Below, piece by piece: positions 8,015-15,797 of a stretch of DNA of 17,999 nucleotides; position 1 is the stretch's first letter; every line of letters begins with the position of its first letter. The position numbers and the translations under genes were made by a program. Below the pieces are notes generated by a model that saw only the letters and a list, made by a program, of their open reading frames with translations, was not told where the DNA came from and did not search any database. Source of the DNA: Fervidibacter sp032160945 (lineage in GTDB: Bacteria; Armatimonadota; Fervidibacteria; Fervidibacterales; Fervidibacteraceae); assembly GCA_032160945.1 (NCBI GenBank), contig JAVHTL010000061.1. One strand, written 5' to 3'.

Positions 8015-8143
8015 TAGGAGTTACGCAGTTTGATGTAGGGGCGGCTGCTAAGCCGCCAGCAAGGGCAGTTTTAACCCCAAGGATGTTTTCGGGCAGACTA
8101 TCGTCCGCCCCTACACAAAATGACATCAACTGCGTAAGTCCTA
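8015..8143. mobile_element. MITE-like element, 129 bp, with TIRs and 5 bp TSD
   Basis: The ends are inverted repeats. The left arm, TAGGAGTTACGCAGTT (8015-8030), matches the reverse complement of the right end (TAGGACTTACGCAGTT, 8143 back to 8128) at 15 of 16 bases. After a few unpaired bases the complementarity resumes as GTAGGGGCGG (8035-8044) against 8105-8114. A perfect direct repeat TCACT flanks the element at 8010-8014 and 8144-8148, as expected of a target-site duplication. Inside lies a perfect 7 bp hairpin, GGCGGCT-GCTA-AGCCGCC (8040-8057). There is no coding capacity, so a transposase would have to act in trans. It lies between the glcD ribosome-binding site and the putative upstream promoter. 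The transposase family cannot be named from this window. Confidence 0.8.
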
Positions 8144-8225
8144 TCACTTTTTCGGGCAACTTACTTGTCATAAAAAGTTTAGCACCACCTCAATTCTTTG
8201 CCTAAAGTTTGTCTTTGCAGGCTGG

Positions 8226-8254
8226 CTCATAATTTTCCTTTGGCTTTTGCCAAA
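8226..8254 (-). promoter_or_regulatory. Possible glcD promoter overlapping a palindrome
   Basis: On the minus strand TTGGCA (8253 to 8248) and TATGAG (8231 to 8226) are separated by 16 bp, a plausible sigma-70 -35/-10 pair. The perfect inverted repeat TTTGGC-TTTT-GCCAAA (8239-8254) overlaps the -35 box and could bind a dimeric repressor. If correct, the MITE-like element lies in the 5' leader of the glcD operon. The dyad is seen directly; promoter function is inferred. Confidence 0.33.
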
Positions 8255-8330
8255 TACGAAAAGTTAAAAGTTAGCAGCGAGGCAGGTCGTAAATGGGAAA
8301 TGTGCCCAAATGAGAAGGGGATTGATGTGA

Positions 8331-9707
8331 ATGGATTTGTTGGCTTGGTTTGCAACAACTTCAGAAGGTGAGAAACTTGGTAGGTTGGCAACACAGATGG
8401 TTAAGGTTGAATGGACACCTGTTCCGATTTGGTTTGCTCCCTTTGAACCATTCCGATGGCTCATCGCAATGATAAGTTCAGGCTATCCCCATGCGAAATG
8501 GTTGGCTATTCCTTACTCACTGCTAACTTTGCTTGTCGGCTTAACGGTCGTTTGGCGAGTGCGGACAGTTTGGTGGCATAGGCTGACAATAGCAGCGATT
8601 GCTGCTTTGAACACCTTGCTGACGGTCGCAGGTGGTTTCGTTGCTGTCAATTGGTTTAATGCAGTTGTGCCCTTCGGTGCGAGATGGATTGTGCCTGAAA
8701 ATGCATCTTTTGTCCTCGCTAACTTTCACACCCATACGACCCAGTCAAATGGCTTTTTGACACCGGAGCAAGCAGTGTTATGGCATTTGCGTCGTGGTTA
8801 CAAAGTCGCCGCTATCACCGACAGCAACACTGTCAAGGGCGGGGAAATCGCTCGTCAGTTTGTTGAACGAACGAAATTGCCAGTTACAGTTTTGGTCGGC
8901 GAGGAGTTTCGCGGTAAAACCCATCTCGTCTTGCTCAATATCCGCAGCGACATTTCACCACGAGATTTTGATGTCCCCAGCGCAATAAGAGAGGCGAAAA
9001 GGCAAAACGGAGTTGTTATCGCAGCGCACCCTTGGACGAGTAAACACAGCGTTGAGGAGTTGGTTGAGTGGGGAGTTGATGGTTTTGAGATTGTCAATGG
9101 CTCGGTTTTGGGAGACGAAAAATTGCAAACCTTGTGCAAGAAGCGAAAACTTGCAGCGCTCGGAAGCCTTGACCTTCGCAGCGATTACACACCTGACACG
9201 GCGACAGTTTTGCCCGAGTGGGCAAACACGCCCGAAAGGGTCGCAAAAGCGTTGAAAGAGGGTAAATGCGCTACAATCTATTTTCGCGAGCGAGTGAGTG
9301 GGGGTGAATTCAACCCGCACAAAAGTTGGTTTGATGAACTCAAAGACTTGTGGAGAACCGGCGCAAAGGCGAATTTCCTCGGCATTGTCTTCTGGGGGCT
9401 CATTGTGCGGTGGATTTTTCAGCGAAGGAACCCCAAACCGCTCAACTCGTCAAATTCGCTGTCACTGAAAAGGTTCATCATTGCCTGCTCGCTCATTCTC
9501 ACGCTTTTCGCTTTCTCCGCAACTTTTTTGGTTTGGGCGATGGCGAGGGATTTGAAGCAGGGTTGGTTCCCACCACTCCCCGCCGTCATTGCGATTTGGA
9601 TATTTGCGTGCTTTGCCAACTGGTCACTATGGTGGCGATTGGCAAATCCAACTTGTCCTGTGACAAAGTTAAGCGGTAAAGGCGGAGGTGAGCCACATGA
9701 AGAATGA
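8331..9707 (+). CDS. Membrane-anchored PHP-domain protein
   Basis: A 458-residue protein with a PHP (polymerase and histidinol phosphatase) metal-hydrolase domain between membrane segments. Hydrophobic stretches at about 55-75 and 83-112 precede the domain; three more follow at about 348-364, 380-404 and 417-437. PHP motifs visible are H133-T-H135, ITD at 162-164, GEE (190-192), H198 and AHP (232-234). Two usual metal ligands are altered: the family's TDH reads T163-D164-S165, and the final DxH reads D281-L282-R283. Metal content and catalysis are therefore uncertain; phosphoesterase activity is only a family-level guess. AAGGGG lies about 11 nt before ATG 8331. The stop overlaps the downstream oxidoreductase start by 11 bp, so the two are probably co-translated. 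Domain assignment confident, function unknown. Confidence 0.75.
   Translation: MDLLAWFATTSEGEKLGRLATQMVKVEWTPVPIWFAPFEPFRWLIAMISSGYPHAKWLAIPYSLLTLLVGLTVVWRVRTVWWHRLTIAAIAALNTLLTVAGGFVAVNWFNAVVPFGARWIVPENASFVLANFHTHTTQSNGFLTPEQAVLWHLRRGYKVAAITDSNTVKGGEIARQFVERTKLPVTVLVGEEFRGKTHLVLLNIRSDISPRDFDVPSAIREAKRQNGVVIAAHPWTSKHSVEELVEWGVDGFEIVNGSVLGDEKLQTLCKKRKLAALGSLDLRSDYTPDTATVLPEWANTPERVAKALKEGKCATIYFRERVSGGEFNPHKSWFDELKDLWRTGAKANFLGIVFWGLIVRWIFQRRNPKPLNSSNSLSLKRFIIACSLILTLFAFSATFLVWAMARDLKQGWFPPLPAVIAIWIFACFANWSLWWRLANPTCPVTKLSGKGGGEPHEE
9684..9691 (+). promoter_or_regulatory. Strong ribosome-binding site that sets the start at 9697
   Basis: GGAGGTGA is a full complement to the 16S anti-Shine-Dalgarno and lies 5 nt before ATG 9697. 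The in-frame GTG at 9688 is part of this site and is therefore unlikely to be the true start. Confidence 0.8.
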
Positions 9708-10683
9708 AGTTGGTTTTATCGTTGTCGGCTTGGGAATGGGGAGAAACCGAGCACGAATGGTCAAACGGACGGAAGGAGCGAAACTTATCGGCGTCGTTGA
9801 CATCAACGAGGAAAGGGCTAAAAAGGTTGCCGAGGAACTTGAATGCGAATGGCACACGGATTTCAAAACTTTCCTTGAACGCGATGATGTCCATGTCGTT
9901 TGGGTCATGACGCCTTCGGGACTTCACGCCGACATCGCCATCCCTTCCCTTGAAGCGGGCAAGCATGTAATCGTCACAAAACCGATGGAAGTGACTTTGG
10001 AACGAGCGGACGCAATGATTGAGGCTGCGGAACGAAATAACAAGTTGCTGCTCGTTGACTTTGATATGCGTTACCTGAAAGGCGGTTGGCAAATCCATCA
10101 AGCAATCGTGGACGGTTTGTTTGGCAAACTGATTTTGCTTGAAGGTCGGCTCAAATGGTTTCGTTCGCAGGAGTATTACAGCAAAAGCGGTTGGCGAGGG
10201 ACATGGCGTTACGATGGTGGAGGTTCTTTGGCGAACCAAACAATTCACTTAATTGACCAACTCGTTTGGCATGGCGGTGAGGTTGAAAGCGTTGAGGCGG
10301 CGCGAATTGGGGTTTTCGCCCACGAGATTGAAACTGAAGACTTGGGCGTTGCCATTTTCCGCTACCGAAACGGCGCTCTGGGAACGGTTTTAGGCACGAC
10401 CACATTTCCTAAAGACGCTTATGCCGTCATTGAAATTCACGGCGATAAAGGTGGCGCAATCATGGATGTCAATGGTCAAGTTCAATGGTTTTTCCGCGAC
10501 GAATCGGTAACGCCGCCAGAGATTGAGCCGCCATTCGCCAACTCTGCAGAAAACATGGTCGCCGCAATACGCGAGGGAGCACCGCTTGTTTGCGACGGTC
10601 GTGAAGGTCGCAAGTCCCTTGAACTCTTGACAGCAATTTACCGCTCGGCTCAAATTGGGCAGTCAGTGAAGTTGCCCCTTTAA
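9697..10683 (+). CDS. Gfo/Idh/MocA-family NAD(P)-dependent oxidoreductase
   Basis: Predicted cytoplasmic dehydrogenase (328 residues) acting on a sugar, inositol or sugar acid with NAD(P). The N-terminal Rossmann fold shows VVGLGMGRNRA, a GxGxxx nucleotide loop within the first 20 residues, followed by the acidic end of strand 2 (VVDINEE). The family's EKP dinucleotide motif appears as TKP (about residues 95-97), keeping the lysine. The C-terminal alpha/beta domain carries GGGSLANQTIHLIDQL, matching the family's catalytic-face D/N-x3-H-x2-D pattern. Length is typical. The strong ribosome-binding site lies inside the end of the PHP gene, which overlaps by 11 bp and implies translational coupling. 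The exact substrate is not predictable. Ends in TAA just before the 7-mer repeat cluster. Confidence 0.88.
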   Translation: MKNEVGFIVVGLGMGRNRARMVKRTEGAKLIGVVDINEERAKKVAEELECEWHTDFKTFLERDDVHVVWVMTPSGLHADIAIPSLEAGKHVIVTKPMEVTLERADAMIEAAERNNKLLLVDFDMRYLKGGWQIHQAIVDGLFGKLILLEGRLKWFRSQEYYSKSGWRGTWRYDGGGSLANQTIHLIDQLVWHGGEVESVEAARIGVFAHEIETEDLGVAIFRYRNGALGTVLGTTTFPKDAYAVIEIHGDKGGAIMDVNGQVQWFFRDESVTPPEIEPPFANSAENMVAAIREGAPLVCDGREGRKSLELLTAIYRSAQIGQSVKLPL

Positions 10684-10684
10684 T

Positions 10685-10712
10685 GATGTGCGGAGTGCGA
10701 TGTGCGGGGTGC
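10685..10712. repeat. Heptamer tandem repeat (G-R-N-GTGC) x4
   Basis: Four adjacent 7-mers, GATGTGC, GGAGTGC, GATGTGC and GGGGTGC, begin one base after the stop codon of the oxidoreductase. They have the same 7 bp period as the GGGACGA repeats in the glycosidase gene, with a different sequence. Confidence 0.75.
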
Positions 10713-10857
10713 AAGACGAAATTGCAAAGGATGTTTAATCGCCTTGACATTGTTGGTAGTGAAAATTTTGCTATCGTAACTGGGCAACAAAATATCAGAG
10801 CCATTGCACCCAATTCTGAGACTGCAAGGATAGAAGGGGTTAAATTCCCGCCCATCT

Positions 10858-10897
10858 CCCGACTTGACGATTTGCCGACTTGCCGAACTGCCCAAAT
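10858..10897. repeat. Degenerate octamer tandem repeat (GCCGACTT-like) x5
   Basis: Five successive 8-mers, CCCGACTT, GACGATTT, GCCGACTT, GCCGAACT and GCCCAAAT, lie in the convergent gap just past the TIM-barrel gene's stop. The 236 bp gap (10684-10919) has no gene. Besides the two repeat clusters I see no clear terminator in it. Confidence 0.6.
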
Positions 10898-10919
10898 TTC
10901 TGCCTCTCAAAAGCCTAAA

Positions 10920-11822
10920 TCATTTAAGGCTCTCTGCAATTCGTTGCGTTAGTTCTCGGAAGTTTTTGTTTGGATGCGATGAAACGATTTCGCGCACTTT
11001 CTTGTCCTCTCGCAAAATCTTGGCGATTTCTAGAACCCTTTCACCTTTCGGGTCATAAAAAATGATGCCAGCGACAGGATACTTTGCAACTGTTGCCATC
11101 GCTTTCAAAACACCGAACGCTTTCGGTTCAACGGTGTAAAGTTCAACGAAAATTGGGACAGGTGACAAGCGAACAAAGGCATAGAGCAAAGTGTCAATCC
11201 AATAGGTTAGGTCGTAAGTTAGGCAATAAAGTGGCACCATGAACCATTCAACAAAGTTTGCCAACTGCTTCAAATCAACACCGAACCGCTCTCGCAAAAA
11301 GTATGGGTCGGGGTGAACAGTTAGCGAAATCGGTTTGCCGAATTTCTCGGTTAAAGTTGCGACCCAATCGTTAATGACCGAGGTTCGCCAATCAAGCCAA
11401 TCGCTGATGCCACTTTGGGCAAACTTCGCCTTGCACCTGTGACAGTGGCAATAGTTTGCTTCTGGAAACTGGACGGAATCAAGGTGCAAACTGTTGCAAT
11501 CTCTTGAGGCAATTTGAACTATCGTGTCCAACAAACTTCGTCGGTGCTCTTCAACATTTGGGCAAACCCACCCCCAAGCGAAACCATCGCGCAAGTTTCT
11601 TCTCCCTGGCAGCGCAGGCAAGCCATCGTCGGAAACAGCAACCCAATCGGGGAACTTCATTGCTGCTTCGGTGTGACCAAAGCAAGAAACGACTGGGCGA
11701 ATTTTACTGTTACCAAACCAAACTTTTGTCCGACCAGTGACTTCCCTAATGGGATACAAAACCAAATCAAACTGCTCTGCAACTTCACTGTCAAACCGAT
11801 GCAAATTGATGCCCAAATCCAT
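10920..11822 (-). CDS. Predicted TIM-barrel glycoside-hydrolase-like protein
   Basis: A 300-residue protein resembling hypothetical glycosidase TIM barrels. It begins with a barrel-like strand (MDLGINLHRF) and shows alternating strand and helix. LHLDSVQFPE (112-121) ends in a candidate catalytic or binding acid pair (D115, E121). A tight Cys cluster, C125-H-C127-H-R-C130, follows directly; this CxCxxC pattern after a catalytic strand occurs in several uncharacterised GH-like families and may bind metal. IFVELYT (224-230) could place a second acid, E227. No signal peptide is apparent, so it is probably cytoplasmic. The start is ATG 11822, which has GGGGTGA (11830-11836) 7 nt upstream. The longer frame to 11873 would begin upstream of a possible -10 box (TATCAT, 11869 to 11864). 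Activity not established. Confidence 0.6.
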   Translation of the reverse strand: MDLGINLHRFDSEVAEQFDLVLYPIREVTGRTKVWFGNSKIRPVVSCFGHTEAAMKFPDWVAVSDDGLPALPGRRNLRDGFAWGWVCPNVEEHRRSLLDTIVQIASRDCNSLHLDSVQFPEANYCHCHRCKAKFAQSGISDWLDWRTSVINDWVATLTEKFGKPISLTVHPDPYFLRERFGVDLKQLANFVEWFMVPLYCLTYDLTYWIDTLLYAFVRLSPVPIFVELYTVEPKAFGVLKAMATVAKYPVAGIIFYDPKGERVLEIAKILREDKKVREIVSSHPNKNFRELTQRIAESLK

Positions 11823-11863
11823 TTTTTGGTCACCCCACACAGTTGCCAATCGCTTCAAGTGAG

Positions 11864-11869
11864 ATGATA
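11864..11869 (-). promoter_or_regulatory. Possible extended -10 box (TGC-TATCAT) for the TIM-barrel gene
   Basis: On the minus strand TGCTATCAT matches an extended -10 element and would start transcription near 11857, about 35 nt before ATG 11822. No good -35 is present at 16-18 bp. The hint is weak, but it agrees with the later start codon. Confidence 0.3.
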
Positions 11870-12000
11870 GCACTCACCAAAGGTCACAAATAGCGATTTG
11901 CGAGTTGAACTGGTGCAAGTGTGCTAACATTTAACCGAAAAGGATGCAATGCGTCTCATAACTTTGGAAAGCCCAAATTTGAAGGTGAGGTGCGATTGGG

Positions 12001-14253
12001 ATGGGTTCAGATAGTCAGGCAACCTATGACCCATTAGGGGAGATGCCTGACGAATTAAGGCAAAAGTTGAAAGAGCGCCTTAACGGTGAACCTCTTCTTG
12101 CTGTCTTGCGCGCTGATTTGACATTGGAGGGGCAATTTAGCGAAAGTTGGGTGGCGGTGACGCCTTTTCGCATCATCAATTTAGGCTCAAGTGGCGAAAC
12201 TCAAGAAGTTTTGTTCACCGAGTTGGAGGATCTCAAAGTTGAAACTTATGTTGGCAATGCTTTCCTCTATGCCCAAATCAATGGTCGCAAAATTCCCCTT
12301 GCCCGTTTCACCCACAGCAGAAGGATGGATTTTGAGCGTTTAGTGCAAGCCTTCCAGCAATACAAATCTCAAGGCTTGCCCGAATTGAAATTAGAAGAGC
12401 CTGAACCAACAGTTAAACGCCCCGGCTTTCTTTTGGGTCGGAGTGGTCGTTGCCAAAAGTGCAATCAACCTTTGCCACCTTGGACAGATGTTTGCCCTTT
12501 TTGTTTGCAGAAAACTAAGGTCATCAAGCGGATGGTTGCCTTCGTTAAGCCTTATTGGTTTGTTGCGGTCATTGGCTTTGTCCTTCTCGTGCTTATTCAG
12601 TTGACGGACCTCATTCAACCGCTTTTGATGCGCTTCACCGTTGACGATGCGTTGCTCAAAAAGAACTTCCAAAACCTCATCATCGTCGTCGCTGCTGTTT
12701 TGGTTTTGAACTTTGTCGGTGCAGTTCTTTCTGGCATTCGTAGTTACCTTATGGCTTGGTTGGGCGAACGAATTGTCGTGGACATCCGCCGTAGGCTTTA
12801 CGAGCACTTGCAACTCCTTTCGCTCCGTTTCTTTGACCAAGAGCAAACAGGTCGGCTCGTCTCGCGAATTGCCAACGATACTGGACAACTTCAGGACTTT
12901 TTGACCGAAGGCTTGCAGGACATTTTGCGGGATGTGTTCATGGTTCTGTTTGTCAGCATCGTCATGTTCACCATGCATTGGAAACTGGCTCTTGCTACAT
13001 TGCTTCCTGTCCCCATCCTGATTTGGCTTGCAAACAAGTTCAGCCAAAGGGTTCGCAGGCTTTGGCACATGGTTTGGCGAAGATTTGCAAGAATTCACGC
13101 AATCTTAGCCGATGCAATTCCAGGGGCAAGAGTTGTCAAGGCATTTGGGCAGGAAAAATATGAGGTCATGCGGTTCAATGAAGCCCTTAATAGCCACTTC
13201 AGGGCGACGATGAGGGCTGCCAAACTTTGGACAGTCTTCTTCCCTTCGGTCGGTTTTACGACGAGCATCGGCTTTTTGGTCGTTTGGGGCTATGGAGGTT
13301 ACTTGGTTATCAAAGGCGACCTGAGTTTGGGTAGCATGATGGCTTTCATCGGCTACCTTTGGCGCTTTTACGCCCCAATACAAAACCTGACACGCTTAAC
13401 TCATCGCTTGCAGCGTGCTGCAACGGCTGCCGAAAGGGTGTTTGAAATCCTTGACACTCAACCCGAAATTCAAGATGCACCTGATGCTATTGAACTTGAT
13501 GAAGTGAGGGGGCACATCGCTTTTGAGAATGTGAGTTTCAGTTACGATGGCATCAACAAGGCGCTGAAAGATGTTTCATTTGAAGTTCAACCTGGCGAAA
13601 TGATTGGGCTTGTTGGTCCTACGGGCGCTGGCAAATCAACCCTCATAAGCCTCATTCTCCGCTTTTACGACCCTCAGGAAGGTCGCATTTTGCTTGACGG
13701 GATTAACCTTAGGAAAATCAAATTGGCTTCGTTGCGCAAGCACATCGCCGTCGTGTTGCAGGAAACTTACTTGTTCAATGAAACAATTGCCGAAAACATT
13801 GCCTACGGTAAACCAGATGCCAAACTTGAGGAAATCATTGCTGCTTCAAAAATTGCCAATGCCCACGAGTTTATCCTTAAGCAACTTGACGCTTACGACA
13901 CATACATTGGCGAAAGAGGTGGAAGGCTTTCTGGAGGCGAGCGCCAGAGAATTGCTATTGCCCGCGCTATTCTCAAAGACCCAGCCATTTTAATTTTTGA
14001 CGAAGCGACTTCAAATGTTGACACTGAAACGGAAGCGAAAATTCGTGAAGCGATTGGTAACTTGGTTAAAGGGCGAACCACAATTGCGATTGCTCACCGC
14101 TTTTCAACCCTCCAGAACGCTCAAAGACTAATTGTCCTTGACAAAGGCGAGTTGGTAGAGCAGGGGACACCCGAAGATTTGATGGAGCAAGATGGAGTTT
14201 TCGCAAGGCTGTGCAGGATGCAAGCAGAGTTGAGCAAAATTTGGGCTTGGTAA
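12001..14253 (+). CDS. ABC exporter (TMD-NBD) with N-terminal PH-like and zinc-ribbon extension
   Basis: A 750-residue half-transporter of the type IV ABC exporter fold (MsbA/lipid A or multidrug exporter class), expected to dimerise in the inner membrane and export a lipid, peptide or drug. Residues about 30-122 form a beta-rich unit ending in a helix, resembling a bacterial PH-like domain. C151-x2-C154 and C165-x2-C168 form a zinc ribbon. The membrane domain (about 175-470, six helices) follows. The ATPase is intact: Walker A GPTGAGKST (539-547), Q-loop Q587, signature LSGGE (643-647), Walker B ILIFDE (663-668) and switch H699. The extension is additional to the usual length of about 580-600 residues. 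GGTGAGGTG lies about 10 nt before ATG 12001. Cargo unknown. Confidence 0.9.
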   Translation: MGSDSQATYDPLGEMPDELRQKLKERLNGEPLLAVLRADLTLEGQFSESWVAVTPFRIINLGSSGETQEVLFTELEDLKVETYVGNAFLYAQINGRKIPLARFTHSRRMDFERLVQAFQQYKSQGLPELKLEEPEPTVKRPGFLLGRSGRCQKCNQPLPPWTDVCPFCLQKTKVIKRMVAFVKPYWFVAVIGFVLLVLIQLTDLIQPLLMRFTVDDALLKKNFQNLIIVVAAVLVLNFVGAVLSGIRSYLMAWLGERIVVDIRRRLYEHLQLLSLRFFDQEQTGRLVSRIANDTGQLQDFLTEGLQDILRDVFMVLFVSIVMFTMHWKLALATLLPVPILIWLANKFSQRVRRLWHMVWRRFARIHAILADAIPGARVVKAFGQEKYEVMRFNEALNSHFRATMRAAKLWTVFFPSVGFTTSIGFLVVWGYGGYLVIKGDLSLGSMMAFIGYLWRFYAPIQNLTRLTHRLQRAATAAERVFEILDTQPEIQDAPDAIELDEVRGHIAFENVSFSYDGINKALKDVSFEVQPGEMIGLVGPTGAGKSTLISLILRFYDPQEGRILLDGINLRKIKLASLRKHIAVVLQETYLFNETIAENIAYGKPDAKLEEIIAASKIANAHEFILKQLDAYDTYIGERGGRLSGGERQRIAIARAILKDPAILIFDEATSNVDTETEAKIREAIGNLVKGRTTIAIAHRFSTLQNAQRLIVLDKGELVEQGTPEDLMEQDGVFARLCRMQAELSKIWAW

Positions 14254-14259
14254 ACTTCA

Positions 14260-15726
14260 TCAATCTGTCAGCCATCTTCTCCCATCCCGCTTCATCAACT
14301 CGTCAGCCTCTTTAGGTCCCCATGTTCCAGCAGCGTAGTTTGGGAAATTGGGTTTGGGCGATTTTTGCCAATGGCGCAAAATTGGTGTGACAATTCGCCA
14401 CGCAGTTTCAACCTCGTCGGCTCTCATGAAGAGAGTTTGGTCGCCACGCATGGCATCAAGCAAAAGCCGTTCGTAAGCGTCGGGGATAGGATTGCCAAAT
14501 TGAGCATAGTGGAAGTCAAGAGGCGTTGAGCGAACCTGCATGCCCACCCCGATAACTTTCGTCTCAATGAGCAAGATGATGCCCTCATCGGGCTGAATTC
14601 TCAAAGTCAGCAAGTTTGGTTTGAGTTGACCTGCTGTTTCGGGAGGAAAGAGCAAGTGAGGGACAGGGCGAAATTGGATTTGCACCTCAGTCACTCGTTT
14701 GGGCAACCTCTTGCCTGTCCTCAAGTAAAAAGGAACTCCTTCCCAGCGCCAATTGCGAACGAACAACCGCATCGCAACGAAAGTTTCGGTAGTTGAGTTA
14801 GGGGCGACATAGGGTTCATCCCTGTAAGCGGTGACGACCTTGCCCTCAATTTCACCCTGCCCATACTGACCACGAACGACATTCTCGTCAACATCTTCAT
14901 GCTCAAAAGGTTTGATGCTTTTGAGCACCCGCAACTTTTCGCTTCGGACGGAATCAGCCTCAAGGGAAATCGGCGGCTCCATCGCAATTAGCGTCAGCAA
15001 CTGAAACAAGTGATTTGGGACCATGTCTCGCAAAGCGCCTGTGGCATCGTAATATCTACCTCGTGTTCCAATGCCATCACTTTCAGCGACAGTGATTTGC
15101 ACATGGTCAACATATCGGCGATTCCAAAGCGGTTCAAAAACGGTGTTTCCAAAACGAAGCACCAAAAGGTTCTGAACTGTTTCCTTGCCCAAGTAGTGGT
15201 CAATGCGGTAAATTTCGTGCTCGTCAAAAGCCGTCCAGAGTAACTGGTTAAGGTGTTGGGCGCTTTTCAAGTCGTTGCCGAAAGGTTTTTCAACGACAAT
15301 GCGAACCCAACCTTGACTTTTGTTCAGACCACTTTCCCGAATGCCAACGACCAAATCTTCAAAAATTTCTGGTGGTGTCGCAAGGTAAAATAGCCTGTTG
15401 CCTTCAAGCCCAAATTTTATCTCAATTTCCGCAATGCGTTCCTTCAAGTGCTCCATTGACTTACTGTCGCCGTAACCTCCCTGACAGTAAAAAAGCCTTT
15501 GGCGAAACCATTGCCAAGCGTCATTTTCACGGTTCGCTTTAACGGCATCTTCAATGGCGAGCCTGAATTCCTCATCGCTCATACCAGTCCGCGCAAAGCC
15601 GAGCACAGCAAACTGTTTCGGCAGCAAATTTTGTTCAGCGAGACGAAGCAAAGCGGGAGCAAGTTTTCGGCGCATCAAGTCACCAGAAGCACCGAAGATG
15701 ACCAAAAATTGTGGCTCAAGTTCCAT
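14260..15726 (-). CDS. zwf: Glucose-6-phosphate 1-dehydrogenase
   Basis: Oxidises glucose-6-phosphate to 6-phosphogluconolactone with NADP+ (or NAD+), opening the oxidative pentose phosphate or Entner-Doudoroff route in the cytoplasm. Diagnostic motifs: the GASGDL nucleotide loop (12-17), EKPFG (146-150), and the substrate site RIDHYLGKE (174-182) with H177 and K181. The length of 488 residues is normal. The start is ATG 15726 rather than 15762: AGGTGA (15732-15737) lies 5 nt upstream and the family begins close to the nucleotide loop. It follows the cyclodeaminase-family gene by 71 nt on the same strand and may be co-transcribed. No gnd, pgl or edd is in the window. The stop is 6 bp from the convergent exporter's stop. 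Confidence 0.96.
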   Translation of the reverse strand: MELEPQFLVIFGASGDLMRRKLAPALLRLAEQNLLPKQFAVLGFARTGMSDEEFRLAIEDAVKANRENDAWQWFRQRLFYCQGGYGDSKSMEHLKERIAEIEIKFGLEGNRLFYLATPPEIFEDLVVGIRESGLNKSQGWVRIVVEKPFGNDLKSAQHLNQLLWTAFDEHEIYRIDHYLGKETVQNLLVLRFGNTVFEPLWNRRYVDHVQITVAESDGIGTRGRYYDATGALRDMVPNHLFQLLTLIAMEPPISLEADSVRSEKLRVLKSIKPFEHEDVDENVVRGQYGQGEIEGKVVTAYRDEPYVAPNSTTETFVAMRLFVRNWRWEGVPFYLRTGKRLPKRVTEVQIQFRPVPHLLFPPETAGQLKPNLLTLRIQPDEGIILLIETKVIGVGMQVRSTPLDFHYAQFGNPIPDAYERLLLDAMRGDQTLFMRADEVETAWRIVTPILRHWQKSPKPNFPNYAAGTWGPKEADELMKRDGRRWLTD

Positions 15727-15797
15727 CCCTTTCACCTGCCTCAAAATGAAAACAGTTTTCAACTCAGGTGAATTTTTGGACGGGTTGATGCTTCACT

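Noticed and set aside
11898..11945. Promoter TTGAAC/TAACAT for the ABC exporter
   Set aside because: The spacing of about 14 bp is too short for a sigma-70 promoter and no alternative -35 fits.
12391..13098. 235-codon minus-strand frame
   Set aside because: It is antisense to the zinc ribbon and membrane domain of the ABC exporter and has a low-complexity, unrecognisable product.
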